10,299 nucleotides of DNA. Origin: an uncultured euryarchaeote (lineage in GTDB: Archaea > Thermoplasmatota > Poseidoniia > Poseidoniales > Poseidoniaceae). Made by a program: the position numbers and the translations under genes. This document shows positions 1 to 6,767 of the stretch, in pieces; the stretch's first letter is position 1, and the number at the start of each line of letters is the position of its first letter. The DNA lies in assembly GCA_937897005.1 (NCBI GenBank), contig CALCOQ010000133.1, positions 1 through 10,299 on the forward strand. Reading direction: 5' to 3'. The notes below the pieces were generated by a model. The model saw only the letters and a program-made list of their open reading frames with translations, made no database searches and was not told the DNA's origin.

Positions 1-837
1 ATCCTGATATGGGGTGCCTTCGATAGTGACCAACTTGTTCATTTCATATCCCCAGGTGTCTTTTTCATCCCACTCCAATTCAGACAGAGCTGGGATGACG
101 GTGTAATCGACCATGATCTCAGGGCCTTGTGTATACATGACATAGCGGAATTCTCTTTCTTCAAAGCGGATCTGCCCCTGGACCGTTATCTTGGAACCAG
201 CCTCGATCCAAGAGCCGCTGGCACTGGAGATGAAGAGGCGTAACTGGTGTTTTGAATTTGCATAGTTGGGATGGTCTGCGATATATGCTGAAGTCCAGAC
301 GGTATCTGGGTGGACGGTCTTGGTGATGTATCCCTCCACGGTTATCGTCTGGTTGACGAATGGTTCAGCATCCTGTCCAATTATCGCCAATGCAACATTG
401 GTGGATTCAACTACATCAGACGCATCCCACTGGAGAGCGCCATTCCCCAGTGACTGGATCCAGAATCGCCCCTCCCATTGGCGGACGTCTCCGACCGCCG
501 AGATCGTTGAACCGATAGTGGGAACATCGGCGAACCTGAACCAGCGAATCTCCGCTACTCCCGTTTCATCTTGAATGATTATATCAAGTCGTTGAGAACC
601 GTCTGAATAAGGGTCTTCGACCCATGAGACCATGATGCCTTCAACCCGAACCACCTCGTTCTCATGCTCGTGCAGTTCATTGATCATAATCCGGTCGGGT
701 TCTCTGCTGACCGCATAGAAATTCAACGCAGCAACGAGCAGGACAGAGAAGAAGAACATGGGCCATAATTTCCCATCTGCACCTGAAAGGAACACTTTTC
801 CACTACCCCACTCCTCAGGTGCGGCCTCCTCGTCCAT
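1..837 (-). CDS. Membrane-anchored protein with tandem OB-fold-like domains (C-terminus outside window)
   Basis: I read 279 codons without a stop from ATG at 837 to the window edge, so the C-terminus is missing. After an acidic N-terminus (MDEEAAPEE) comes one hydrophobic helix at about residues 26-43. Two beta-rich modules follow at about 62-137 and 159-244, and a third begins near 268. Each opens with a V-x-V-E-G type strand (VVRVEGIMV, ITVEGYI, VTIEGTP) and ends with a G-D/Q-V/I-R strand (AVGDVRQWEGRFW, VQGQIRFEEREFR). This is the look of OB-fold nucleic-acid-binding or related OB domains. Charges on the two sides of the helix do not settle whether the modules lie inside or outside the cell; there is one sequon (NQT, 162-164). 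No Shine-Dalgarno is evident. An AATCAATA stretch about 27 bases upstream would fit a leaderless start. It diverges from the HD phosphohydrolase gene. The function is unknown, and the OB assignment is by eye. Confidence 0.75.
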   Translation of the reverse strand, partial: MDEEAAPEEWGSGKVFLSGADGKLWPMFFFSVLLVAALNFYAVSREPDRIMINELHEHENEVVRVEGIMVSWVEDPYSDGSQRLDIIIQDETGVAEIRWFRFADVPTIGSTISAVGDVRQWEGRFWIQSLGNGALQWDASDVVESTNVALAIIGQDAEPFVNQTITVEGYITKTVHPDTVWTSAYIADHPNYANSKHQLRLFISSASGSWIEAGSKITVQGQIRFEEREFRYVMYTQGPEIMVDYTVIPALSELEWDEKDTWGYEMNKLVTIEGTPYQD

Positions 838-914
838 GCCCCTTCGACACTCTCTCCGGCTATTGATTCTCCGCGTTGGACGGTGGGTTTGAAGTCAGCA
901 ATGCAGACCGGAGA

Positions 915-2228
915 ATGGGAGGGGTAGGTATCAGGGACCGTGTCATTCGCGATGAGATTCACAAGGATATCTTGGTTCCTGCCCATATTGCACGTATCAT
1001 AGATACCCGAGAACTGCAGAGATTACGCTACATCCATCAACTCTCCACATGTTACTATGTCTTTCCAGCAGCGAACCATAGTCGCTTCATCCACAGTCTT
1101 GGTGCATACCATCTGGCTGGACAGTTATGTGACCAACTTCAGGAGATACATCCTGGACGCCTCAGTGTCAAGGATGCTGAATTGGTCAGAATCGCTGCAT
1201 TGCTGCACGATATTGGCCATCCGCCATATTCGCATTTGTTGGAGACGGCTGAGGTCTTCGCCACATTCCATTCGCATGAGACATGGGGAGTGATGATGCT
1301 TGAGTCCAAGGAGACTGAGATTGGTAACGCTACTCGAGAGGTTCTGGGTGAAGTGAGATTCGGTCGCTTGTTGGCTATCATGAAGGGTGAGTCAGAGTAT
1401 GATGGTGAATCGATCGAGCCATTTCTCAAGGAGATCGTCTCGAGCCAACTGGATGTGGACAGGATGGATTATCTGCTCCGGGATCAAGCTAACAGTGGGG
1501 CTCAGATAGGTGGTTTCGATGTCCATAGAGTACTCAGATCAATGCGCGTTGATGATGAAGGTCATCTATACATCATGAACTGGGGATTGCCAGCGATTGA
1601 AGCATATCTTGTATGTCGTTTTCACATGTATCAGCAGGTATACTTCCACAAGGTCAACCTGCTTACACAATCATATCTGCTCAGGATGCTTTCCAGGGCT
1701 CGGGAATTACATATCGCAGGAGAACTGGAACTGCAGCCGGGACTTCGTGACATGCTGATAAATGATGAACTCGGTGTCCGTGAATACTGCAGATTGACAG
1801 ATGCCGATGTTCAACTTGGGATGATGCGTTGGGCAGACCACACAGACCCTGTTCTCTCCTCTCTGGCAGCGAGAATGCTATCCCGTCGTGAGTTCCACAA
1901 GTCGCTGCGAATCGATGGTTTATCCTTGGAAATGGCTGACAGGTTGGTGGAGCCGTTGAGCAGTATGCTGACCAAGGCTGGTTTTGCGGCAGAGGAGGAC
2001 CTGATCATCGCCTCGATATCAAAGAGCGGATATCTTCCGTACAGCGAGGGGATTCTTCTACAGGATGGTAGAGATGTGAGTCAAGCCAGTCCATTGGTTC
2101 GTTCATTGGTGGAACCCGACCAAAGAGTCCTCGTATTCGTGCCCGAGGCGATAAGGGATGAAGCCGAGACCAAGGCGCGTGAAATAGTGCTTCCATATCA
2201 GAGCAGCCTCGCCCATTTTCAAGAGTGA
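915..2228 (+). CDS. HD-domain phosphohydrolase, SAMHD1/COG1078 type (possible dNTP triphosphohydrolase)
   Basis: A 437-residue cytosolic protein of the HD metallo-phosphohydrolase superfamily. Numbered from ATG 915, the metal-binding set is complete: H60 (in RFIHSLGAYHLA), H98-D99 (ALLHDIGHPPYSH) and D182 (QLDVDRMDYLLRD). The residues corresponding to catalytic or substrate-contacting positions of SAMHD1 are also present: H102, H107, H121 (HETWGVMM), Y186 and D190. The N-terminal VIRDEIHKDILVP and RELQRLRYIHQL stretches are typical of COG1078. Characterised relatives cleave dNTPs to nucleoside and triphosphate; substrate here is inferred. A TTG at 876 in the same frame would add 13 residues, but homologous N-termini begin near the VIRD motif, so I prefer ATG 915. 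GGAG lies only one base before it, too close for a good ribosome site. The C-terminal third (about 300-437) is less conserved. It is divergent from the OB-fold gene, and the tRNA starts 54 bases after its stop. Confidence 0.9.
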   Translation: MGGVGIRDRVIRDEIHKDILVPAHIARIIDTRELQRLRYIHQLSTCYYVFPAANHSRFIHSLGAYHLAGQLCDQLQEIHPGRLSVKDAELVRIAALLHDIGHPPYSHLLETAEVFATFHSHETWGVMMLESKETEIGNATREVLGEVRFGRLLAIMKGESEYDGESIEPFLKEIVSSQLDVDRMDYLLRDQANSGAQIGGFDVHRVLRSMRVDDEGHLYIMNWGLPAIEAYLVCRFHMYQQVYFHKVNLLTQSYLLRMLSRARELHIAGELELQPGLRDMLINDELGVREYCRLTDADVQLGMMRWADHTDPVLSSLAARMLSRREFHKSLRIDGLSLEMADRLVEPLSSMLTKAGFAAEEDLIIASISKSGYLPYSEGILLQDGRDVSQASPLVRSLVEPDQRVLVFVPEAIRDEAETKAREIVLPYQSSLAHFQE

Positions 2229-2282
2229 GCAGAGTCGTATCAGCGAAATCCTTGTCATCAGATGCCGTCGGCAGTGGTGCAA

Positions 2283-2357
2283 GGGCCTGTAGCTTAGTCT
2301 GGTCAGAGCCCCCGGCTCATAACCGGGTGGTCGTCGGTTCAAATCCGGCCGGGCCCA
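2283..2357 (+). tRNA. tRNA with CAT anticodon (elongator Met or Ile2)
   Basis: A 75-nt cloverleaf with no intron and no encoded CCA (TCA follows discriminator A2357). Acceptor stem 2283-2289/2350-2356 has seven pairs, one G-U. D stem is 2292-2295/2306-2309. Anticodon stem 2311-2315/2323-2327 (CCCGG/CCGGG) encloses loop CTCATAA with anticodon CAT at 2318-2320. T stem 2333-2337/2345-2349 encloses TTCAAAT. The first pair is G-C and the anticodon stem lacks the three stacked GC pairs of initiators, so it is not initiator tRNA. CAT can also belong to isoleucine tRNA, in which the wobble C is modified to agmatidine in archaea. The GGGCC acceptor start is compatible with that; I cannot separate it from elongator Met by eye. 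No clear TATA box is seen in the 54 bases upstream. Confidence 0.95.
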
Positions 2358-2370
2358 TCAAACAGCATCA
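2336..2370 (+). repeat. Direct repeat copy 1: tRNA 3' end plus 13 flanking bases
   Basis: This 35-bp segment starts in the 5' strand of the T stem, runs through the T loop, acceptor strand and discriminator, and continues 13 bases past the tRNA. It recurs 98 bp downstream at 2434-2468 with two differences. Repeated tRNA 3' ends are the usual footprint of site-specific integration by tyrosine recombinases. That origin is inferred, because no integrase is present in the window. Confidence 0.85.
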
Positions 2371-2433
2371 CAAGGACGGTTTGAACCAGCCGCGAACTGA
2401 ACAAGACCCAGCATCACGACTGTTCGCAGCGAA

Positions 2434-2468
2434 GGTTCAAATTCGGTCGGGCCCATCAAACAGCATCA
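2434..2468 (+). repeat. Direct repeat copy 2: diverged tRNA 3'-end fragment (att-like)
   Basis: Matches 2336-2370 at 33 of 35 positions. Both differences are C to T (C2345 to T2443 and C2349 to T2447), and both fall in the 3' strand of the T stem. The sequence just 5' of this copy does not resemble the rest of the tRNA, so this is a fragment and not a second tRNA gene. The short word CAGCATCA within the repeat also occurs between the copies at 2409-2416. Confidence 0.85.
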
Positions 2469-2516
2469 AACATGAGGAAATTGCTGGCATAAGGAGGCCA
2501 ATTCATCTGATTCTCG

Positions 2517-2526
2517 CAATATATTT
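2517..2526 (+). promoter_or_regulatory. Candidate TATA box for the PGF-tail surface protein gene
   Basis: CAATATATTT is the best AT-rich archaeal TATA-like element in the 250 bases between the tRNA and the start at 2611. It would place transcription start near 2548 and give a leader of about 60 bases. A weaker alternative, TTATGAATA near 2572-2580, would give a very short leader. Apart from the tRNA-fragment repeat and a small hairpin, I see no gene between 2358 and 2610. Confidence 0.35.
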
Positions 2527-2537
2527 CCCGTAGGGAA
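2525..2537 (+). other. Small GTA-loop hairpin, TTCCC-GTA-GGGAA
   Basis: A perfect five-pair inverted repeat with a three-base GTA loop, directly overlapping the end of the candidate TATA box and 73 bases before the start codon at 2611. The core CCCGTAGGG recurs in the next intergenic gap at 3578-3586 with different but still complementary flanks. Function unknown. Confidence 0.4.
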
Positions 2538-2610
2538 CTCAACGAATTGTCAACGCTTCAACCCATAATGGTTATGAATAGGGGCAGTGTGGAAAAATAA
2601 CGGAGATGAA

Positions 2611-3552
2611 ATGATGAAACGTATTCCAATGCTGGTACTCGCAGTATATGTGGGGTCATTGATGGTGGCCTTGGCTCCTGTTCCAAGTGCTCAGGCACAG
2701 GGCAGCGTCACCCCTATGATTACTCTTACCTGCAATGACCAGATCATCAAGATCGATGTTGCACCAGGTAAGACCAGAGATGGCTCAACCATGTGTTCTG
2801 TGCAGAACCCAACCGCATATGACGAGACTGTCAGCATCCAGATAACAGCATCTCCAGGTATTGCTGTGGCATCGAGTGGTACACTTTCCATCGGGGCCGG
2901 CCAGACCGCTGATTTCCCGATTGGGGTTCTCGCTCCTGTGAAGGCTGAGATGAAAGACCATCCAATAACAGTCAGAGCAACAGTGACCCATGTCAATGGG
3001 ATTACAAATACTCAATCCACCGTTCAGGAGATGAACATGATCGTCAGCATCAAGCAGTTCGCGATGGTTCAGATAGTTGCTGAGAATTCCTTCACCCAGT
3101 TGCGACCAAAGGTGGATTTCGTTTTCATCTTCAATGTCTACAATCATGGAAACCAGCAGGACAAGATGAGATTCTCCATCCCTGAGAAGAATCTCCTAGA
3201 TCTCCGTGACATGGGTTTCCAGATAACCCTTCCAGCAGTGAGCATGGAGATGTATGCGACTGAGACCCCGTTCAAGGCCAAGATAAATGTCCGTACTCCG
3301 AAGAATCAAGGTTGGACGGATGAATATTACCAATTGGAGTTCCAGGCGCAGAGTGATTTCTCCTGTAGAGAGGAAGATTGTATGACCACAGAGACTCAGA
3401 TGATCACCATTTATGTCCGTGGAGTCTACTTGCCAGGTTTTGAGATAATTCCTACCTTGTCGATGGTTGCTCTCGCAGCAGCGGTTCTGGGCCGCCGCTT
3501 CATCAATGATGAAGAAGAAGACGATGAACCTGTGAACACCCTTGAGTGTTGA
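2611..3552 (+). CDS. Secreted surface protein with PGF-CTERM-like C-terminal anchor
   Basis: A 313-residue exported protein. Residues 1-30 form a signal peptide (MMKR, hydrophobic core, then PSAQAQ). The mature part is beta-rich: about 36-148 resembles an Ig-like or CARDB/NEW3-type domain (VQNPTAYDETVSIQI, then an ITVRATVTH strand), and about 150-270 looks like a second one (FVFIFNVYNHGNQQDKMRFSI). Cys41/Cys62 and Cys252/Cys257 could form disulphides. The tail is LPGFEIIPTLSM with a hydrophobic helix at about 278-294, then Arg295-Arg296. This tripartite pattern resembles PGF-CTERM, the archaeosortase recognition and anchoring signal, but an acidic 17-residue extension follows, which is longer than usual. 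There is no usable N-X-S/T sequon. An in-frame GTG at 2587 exists, but GGAG at 2602-2605 fits ATG 2611 (or 2614), where a normal signal peptide begins. Its function beyond being an envelope protein is unknown. Confidence 0.85.
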   Translation: MMKRIPMLVLAVYVGSLMVALAPVPSAQAQGSVTPMITLTCNDQIIKIDVAPGKTRDGSTMCSVQNPTAYDETVSIQITASPGIAVASSGTLSIGAGQTADFPIGVLAPVKAEMKDHPITVRATVTHVNGITNTQSTVQEMNMIVSIKQFAMVQIVAENSFTQLRPKVDFVFIFNVYNHGNQQDKMRFSIPEKNLLDLRDMGFQITLPAVSMEMYATETPFKAKINVRTPKNQGWTDEYYQLEFQAQSDFSCREEDCMTTETQMITIYVRGVYLPGFEIIPTLSMVALAAAVLGRRFINDEEEDDEPVNTLEC

Positions 3553-3572
3553 TGGTGTTGCAGGAGTGGTCT

Positions 3573-3591
3573 GACAACCCGTAGGGTTGTC
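3573..3591 (+). terminator. Strong intergenic hairpin, possible terminator
   Basis: GACAACCC and GGGTTGTC form eight perfect pairs around a GTA loop, beginning 20 bases after the upstream stop codon and followed by TTCCT. The U tract is weak, so termination is only one possibility. It could also be a leader structure for the gene at 3650, since the next TATA-like stretch (CTAATAAG) lies just after it. Confidence 0.4.
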
Positions 3592-3640
3592 TTCCTAATA
3601 AGCGGAGGCTTGATGAGCCACGAGAGGCACGGAGTAACAA

Positions 3641-3645
3641 GGTGA
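3641..3645 (+). promoter_or_regulatory. Ribosome binding site GGTGA that fixes the start at 3650
   Basis: GGTGA matches the archaeal anti-Shine-Dalgarno complement (GGAGGTGA) and ends four bases before ATG 3650. It favours this ATG over the TTG immediately before it at 3647. Confidence 0.6.
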
Positions 3646-3649
3646 GTTG

Positions 3650-4996
3650 ATGTCAGGATTACTCGATAAGGCCAAGGATGTCTCAAAGGATGAGGACGTT
3701 GAAGGCGTTGTCAACCACGTTGGAACGGCTGACGAACCAAAACTTGCCAAAGAGAAGGGTACTGGCTTGCTTCAGAAGGCATCGGTGGCTGAGACTACGT
3801 CTGGAGGCTCGAAGAAAGGCAAGACTACGGTCAAGGCAAGCGGTGGTACGGGACCTGCTGGCGAAATGTCTTCAGCCACCGGGCAGGCAGGAATCGCCCT
3901 GGGTTTCATCATCTTGTGTGTCGTTATCTACATGGTGTGGGATCTGAAGAATTGGGAAGGAATCATTCCATTCATGCTACTGGTGGTTGGCTGGGGTCTC
4001 ACTTCTTGGGGATTCAAGGAGATGAAAGGAGACTGGAACAGAAATCGAATGACCGCTATCGGCATTGCATTTCTTGTGGTTTCAGCGATTCCATATTTCG
4101 CTGCATTCTCTTGGGAAGGTGGAAATGTCAGGGCTTCTGATTTCGAGATAGACGAAGCCAGTGATACACTGGTATTCACGGTCTACAACACTGGAGGAGA
4201 GGAAGCAACCGCGAGCATCGAGGTCGCCGGTGAAGAGGTCTGGTCGAAGAGCGGAATAGATGCTGGCTCCACGGGTTATTCAGATGTTGAAGCCCCATTA
4301 TCTGAGATTTATCAGGGAAGTACATTCAATCAAGACGGTAATTCTGCCCTGACCTATACAATCAAGGTCTCAGCAGGGAATCATGAGTGGGAAGGTGAGG
4401 TAAACCCAGATGTTCTTGAAAGGACGGTCACCGCTGCAGGTGTCGACATGATACCGGTCACTGAACAGGAAGATGAGGATCCAAATGGTCAAGGCCACAC
4501 GGAAACCACGCATCTTGGTCTGCAGATGGGGATTGGAATCGGAATGGAGAAGACCAATCTTAACAGAGGGGAGAGCGGAGAGGGTCAATGGGATGCATAC
4601 ATCAAACAATTGAGCAGCGATTATACCTTCACCATCGTGATCACCAATGAGGGGTCCACTGTCTGGGATGCATCTACTGTATTCACCGTGAATGGTGACA
4701 GTATGACATCCAGTGGCGGAGATTCAGGAACTTTCACTACAGGTTGGATGGAGTTGGTGATGAGTAACAGCATGGATACCACTCAAGACGAATTTGGGGA
4801 GGATGTTCACTATATTCCACGCGACGATTTCTATGAAGGAGATGGTTGTTACAAGACGACTTTGACAATAACACATACGATTTCTACAGGAGGTTCTTAT
4901 GATTCATTCTCCAAGACCAATGGATTCCATTACTATTGGGAAGAAAACGAGAATCGTGACAGTAATACGGATTACAAGCCAGCTGTTACTTGCTGA
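3650..4996 (+). CDS. Membrane protein with three N-terminal helices and a large beta-rich, probably external region
   Basis: A 448-residue protein I cannot assign to a known family. Residues 1-78 are charged and Lys/Gly/Ser-rich with no signal peptide. The piece GLLDKAKDV (3-11) is echoed by GLLQKASVA (39-47), both possibly short amphipathic helices. Transmembrane helices follow at about 80-97, 103-122 and 135-153. After the third helix the chain is acidic and beta-rich. One module spans about 163-262 (TLVFTVYNTGGEEATASIEV, a CARDB-like pattern). A second spans about 315-430 (FTIVITNEGSTVW) and carries Asp/Glu-rich loops that could bind divalent cations. An odd number of helices with a Lys-rich N-terminus implies a cytoplasmic N-terminus and external C-terminus. 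It has no N-X-S/T sequon and ends in Cys448. It follows the PGF-tail gene by 97 bases on the same strand and abuts the convergent surface gene stop-to-stop. Confidence 0.8.
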   Translation: MSGLLDKAKDVSKDEDVEGVVNHVGTADEPKLAKEKGTGLLQKASVAETTSGGSKKGKTTVKASGGTGPAGEMSSATGQAGIALGFIILCVVIYMVWDLKNWEGIIPFMLLVVGWGLTSWGFKEMKGDWNRNRMTAIGIAFLVVSAIPYFAAFSWEGGNVRASDFEIDEASDTLVFTVYNTGGEEATASIEVAGEEVWSKSGIDAGSTGYSDVEAPLSEIYQGSTFNQDGNSALTYTIKVSAGNHEWEGEVNPDVLERTVTAAGVDMIPVTEQEDEDPNGQGHTETTHLGLQMGIGIGMEKTNLNRGESGEGQWDAYIKQLSSDYTFTIVITNEGSTVWDASTVFTVNGDSMTSSGGDSGTFTTGWMELVMSNSMDTTQDEFGEDVHYIPRDDFYEGDGCYKTTLTITHTISTGGSYDSFSKTNGFHYYWEENENRDSNTDYKPAVTC

Positions 4997-6742
4997 TCAA
5001 TCCTCAGAGATTTCAAGGGGCACTTCTTCTGGGGTGTCTTCGTCTTCTTCCTCTTCGCTTCCTTCTTCAGCGGAATCTTCCTCTTCTACTATCTCAGTGT
5101 CATATTCCTTGGCAGGTGCACGCTTAGAGTAGTACAACAATGCCCCGATAGCGATGACAATGGCGACGATGAGGGTGGTCACCATTCCTCCCTCATTCGG
5201 GTCGATCGGTGCTTCCCAATCGATGCTCTGGCTGGTGGCTGATGAAGTATTTGTCAGGACCAGAGACTCATGCTCGGAGAATGCTGAAGGAATCATTGGT
5301 GTGCAGATCAGTGATTCTTCACCCTTCTGAAATTGGGTCCAGGTGAATTCCACATCGGTTGTTGCCCCTGCGCTCGCATTGACTGGAATAGAAGATGGAT
5401 AAGTGCTGGCATCAGCGCCTGAGGAATCAGTGCAGGAAAGTCTGATGGTCGCTGAAGCACCCTCATTCTTGACAGACACTTTCACATCAACCGAATCACT
5501 GGTCATACTCTTGTCATCGAGTACATCCAACGAGAGTATGGAGAGCATAGGGAGATTGAGTGTAAGGGTGACATCATCTGTACCCAATGGACCTGATGAG
5601 CCTGAGAAAGTTCCCCAACTATTGGATGCTTCACTATAGGTGACACCGGTAATCTGTGAGTCTTCAGATGAAACGACTCCTGAGGAATCCATCCATTGCA
5701 CGATTCGTGATGGCAATGTCACAGTCCCGTCGCTACTGGTCGAAACCTGTGTTGAGGTATTCCAGTATCCAAGTCCCTCGAGTGTGATGACGACCCCAGA
5801 CAAAGGTGCAGTAAGGGTCTGGCCCTGATTCTCGAGAATCCATCTATCTGTTTCTCCACCGGTGCCTGTGCTGTTGGCATCCCAGTCGATCTGTGCTCCG
5901 AGCAGTCCCTTCACATCCTCATAGGTGATACTTCCATTGAGGTCGCTTGAGTCGAGACTCAAGGAGCCAGATGCCCCGAGGTCTATTGGGGCGAAGGTAT
6001 GCATCGAGGTCGAAGCCAAGGTGCAGGTGCCTGAACAGTCCAGATCAACCCCATTCAGCATCGAAGATACGCTGTTCATACTTCCTCCGGATGCGATGGC
6101 GATGTTCCACGTTGTGACTCCATCAGCCTTCATGTTGTGATAATCCAATCCGCGCAGGTCTTCTATGGCGTCGTTATCGCTTCCTTCAAGCACATCTATT
6201 CCTGAGACCTTGACTGCAAGGAATCCGGCTGCTTCAAGATCGATCTGGACGCTGTTTGTACCTGCTGATAGCGTAGTTGTCAAATCAGTGTGGTCTCCAC
6301 CGGCGTTCTGTAGTTCAGTTCCATTGAACCCTGCTTTCAATGTACTTTGAGTCAGTTCAGCGGTGAAGTACAACCTGACGGTGACCTCGCCGCCAATTCC
6401 CTGCAGCGGAATCTCAAGATTGGCTGTGGTTCTGATCATCGATAGCCAGGTATCATTCGCTTCACTCTGCATATTTGCAGAATCGACCACCAATGTTCCA
6501 CCATCTGAAACGGTTATGCTTGAGCCTGTGGCAATGGACAGGTTTGATGAAATTGTCAAGGTGGCGCCTGAAGCAACAATAACAGTGCCATTGAAGACCG
6601 CATCATCACTCCAATTCTCATCGAGTGATATGGTGGATGTACTGCCATCAGACGGTGGAGCCGCAGTTGCAGTTGTCAGGTTACTCAGCAGCAGCATCAG
6701 TACCAAAGTAGTGATTGTTCGGTAAGCACATCGGGGCCTCAT
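4997..6742 (-). CDS. Sequon-rich, type I surface protein with beta-helix-like N-terminal part
   Basis: A 581-residue exported protein. From ATG 6742 it has a typical signal peptide (RPRCAYR, hydrophobic stretch 9-20, TATAAPP near 24-30). Residues about 45-90 show short repetitive strands (GTVIVASGATLTI, SITVSDGGTLVV) like right-handed beta-helix proteins. The middle (about 190-380) is Ser/Thr/Gly/Asp-rich with a close C236/C240 pair. About 390-505 resembles a CARDB-type Ig-like domain (LDVLDDKSMTSDSVDVKV) with Cys437 and Cys480. A membrane helix at about 519-537 is followed by basic residues and a very acidic tail, fitting an external body and cytoplasmic tail. Ten N-X-S/T sequons lie in the presumed external part. 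A TTG at 6769 would extend it nine residues ahead of the signal peptide; I prefer ATG 6742 although no Shine-Dalgarno is close. It lies downstream of carS on the same strand. Function unknown; a structural or adhesive envelope role is inferred. Confidence 0.85.
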   Translation of the reverse strand: MRPRCAYRTITTLVLMLLLSNLTTATAAPPSDGSTSTISLDENWSDDAVFNGTVIVASGATLTISSNLSIATGSSITVSDGGTLVVDSANMQSEANDTWLSMIRTTANLEIPLQGIGGEVTVRLYFTAELTQSTLKAGFNGTELQNAGGDHTDLTTTLSAGTNSVQIDLEAAGFLAVKVSGIDVLEGSDNDAIEDLRGLDYHNMKADGVTTWNIAIASGGSMNSVSSMLNGVDLDCSGTCTLASTSMHTFAPIDLGASGSLSLDSSDLNGSITYEDVKGLLGAQIDWDANSTGTGGETDRWILENQGQTLTAPLSGVVITLEGLGYWNTSTQVSTSSDGTVTLPSRIVQWMDSSGVVSSEDSQITGVTYSEASNSWGTFSGSSGPLGTDDVTLTLNLPMLSILSLDVLDDKSMTSDSVDVKVSVKNEGASATIRLSCTDSSGADASTYPSSIPVNASAGATTDVEFTWTQFQKGEESLICTPMIPSAFSEHESLVLTNTSSATSQSIDWEAPIDPNEGGMVTTLIVAIVIAIGALLYYSKRAPAKEYDTEIVEEEDSAEEGSEEEEDEDTPEEVPLEISED

Positions 6743-6767
6743 GGCAAGAAGCGGGGCCTCTTCAGAC

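Noticed and set aside
876..914. TTG-initiated extension of the HD phosphohydrolase
   Set aside because: The 13 extra residues do not resemble family N-termini and there is no ribosome site. Kept only as an alternative start.
723..986. Minus-strand frame spanning the divergent gap at 838-914
   Set aside because: It lies in a different frame from the OB-fold protein and overlaps the well-supported HD gene; no family resemblance.
2390..2427. GCGAAC/GTTCGC inverted repeat between the tRNA repeats
   Set aside because: Six-base arms 24 bases apart are expected by chance; not enough to call a structure or recombinase arm site.
2381..2455. Possible second tRNA gene ending in the repeat copy
   Set aside because: Only the 3' portion matches. 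The acceptor 5' strand, D arm and anticodon arm cannot be formed from the bases before 2434.
2225..2533. A 102-codon plus-strand reading frame running through the tRNA and its repeat
   Set aside because: It overlaps the tRNA gene completely, has no recognisable protein features, and the frame is open by chance.
3541..4996. Two consecutive surface genes both encode a final cysteine
   Set aside because: Their surrounding sequences (NTLEC and PAVTC) share nothing else and there is no known C-terminal Cys signal of this form, so coincidence is likely.
5403..6725. Several plus-strand frames opposite the 4997-6742 surface gene
   Set aside because: They are antisense shadows of a Ser/Thr-rich coding sequence, each short and without motifs.
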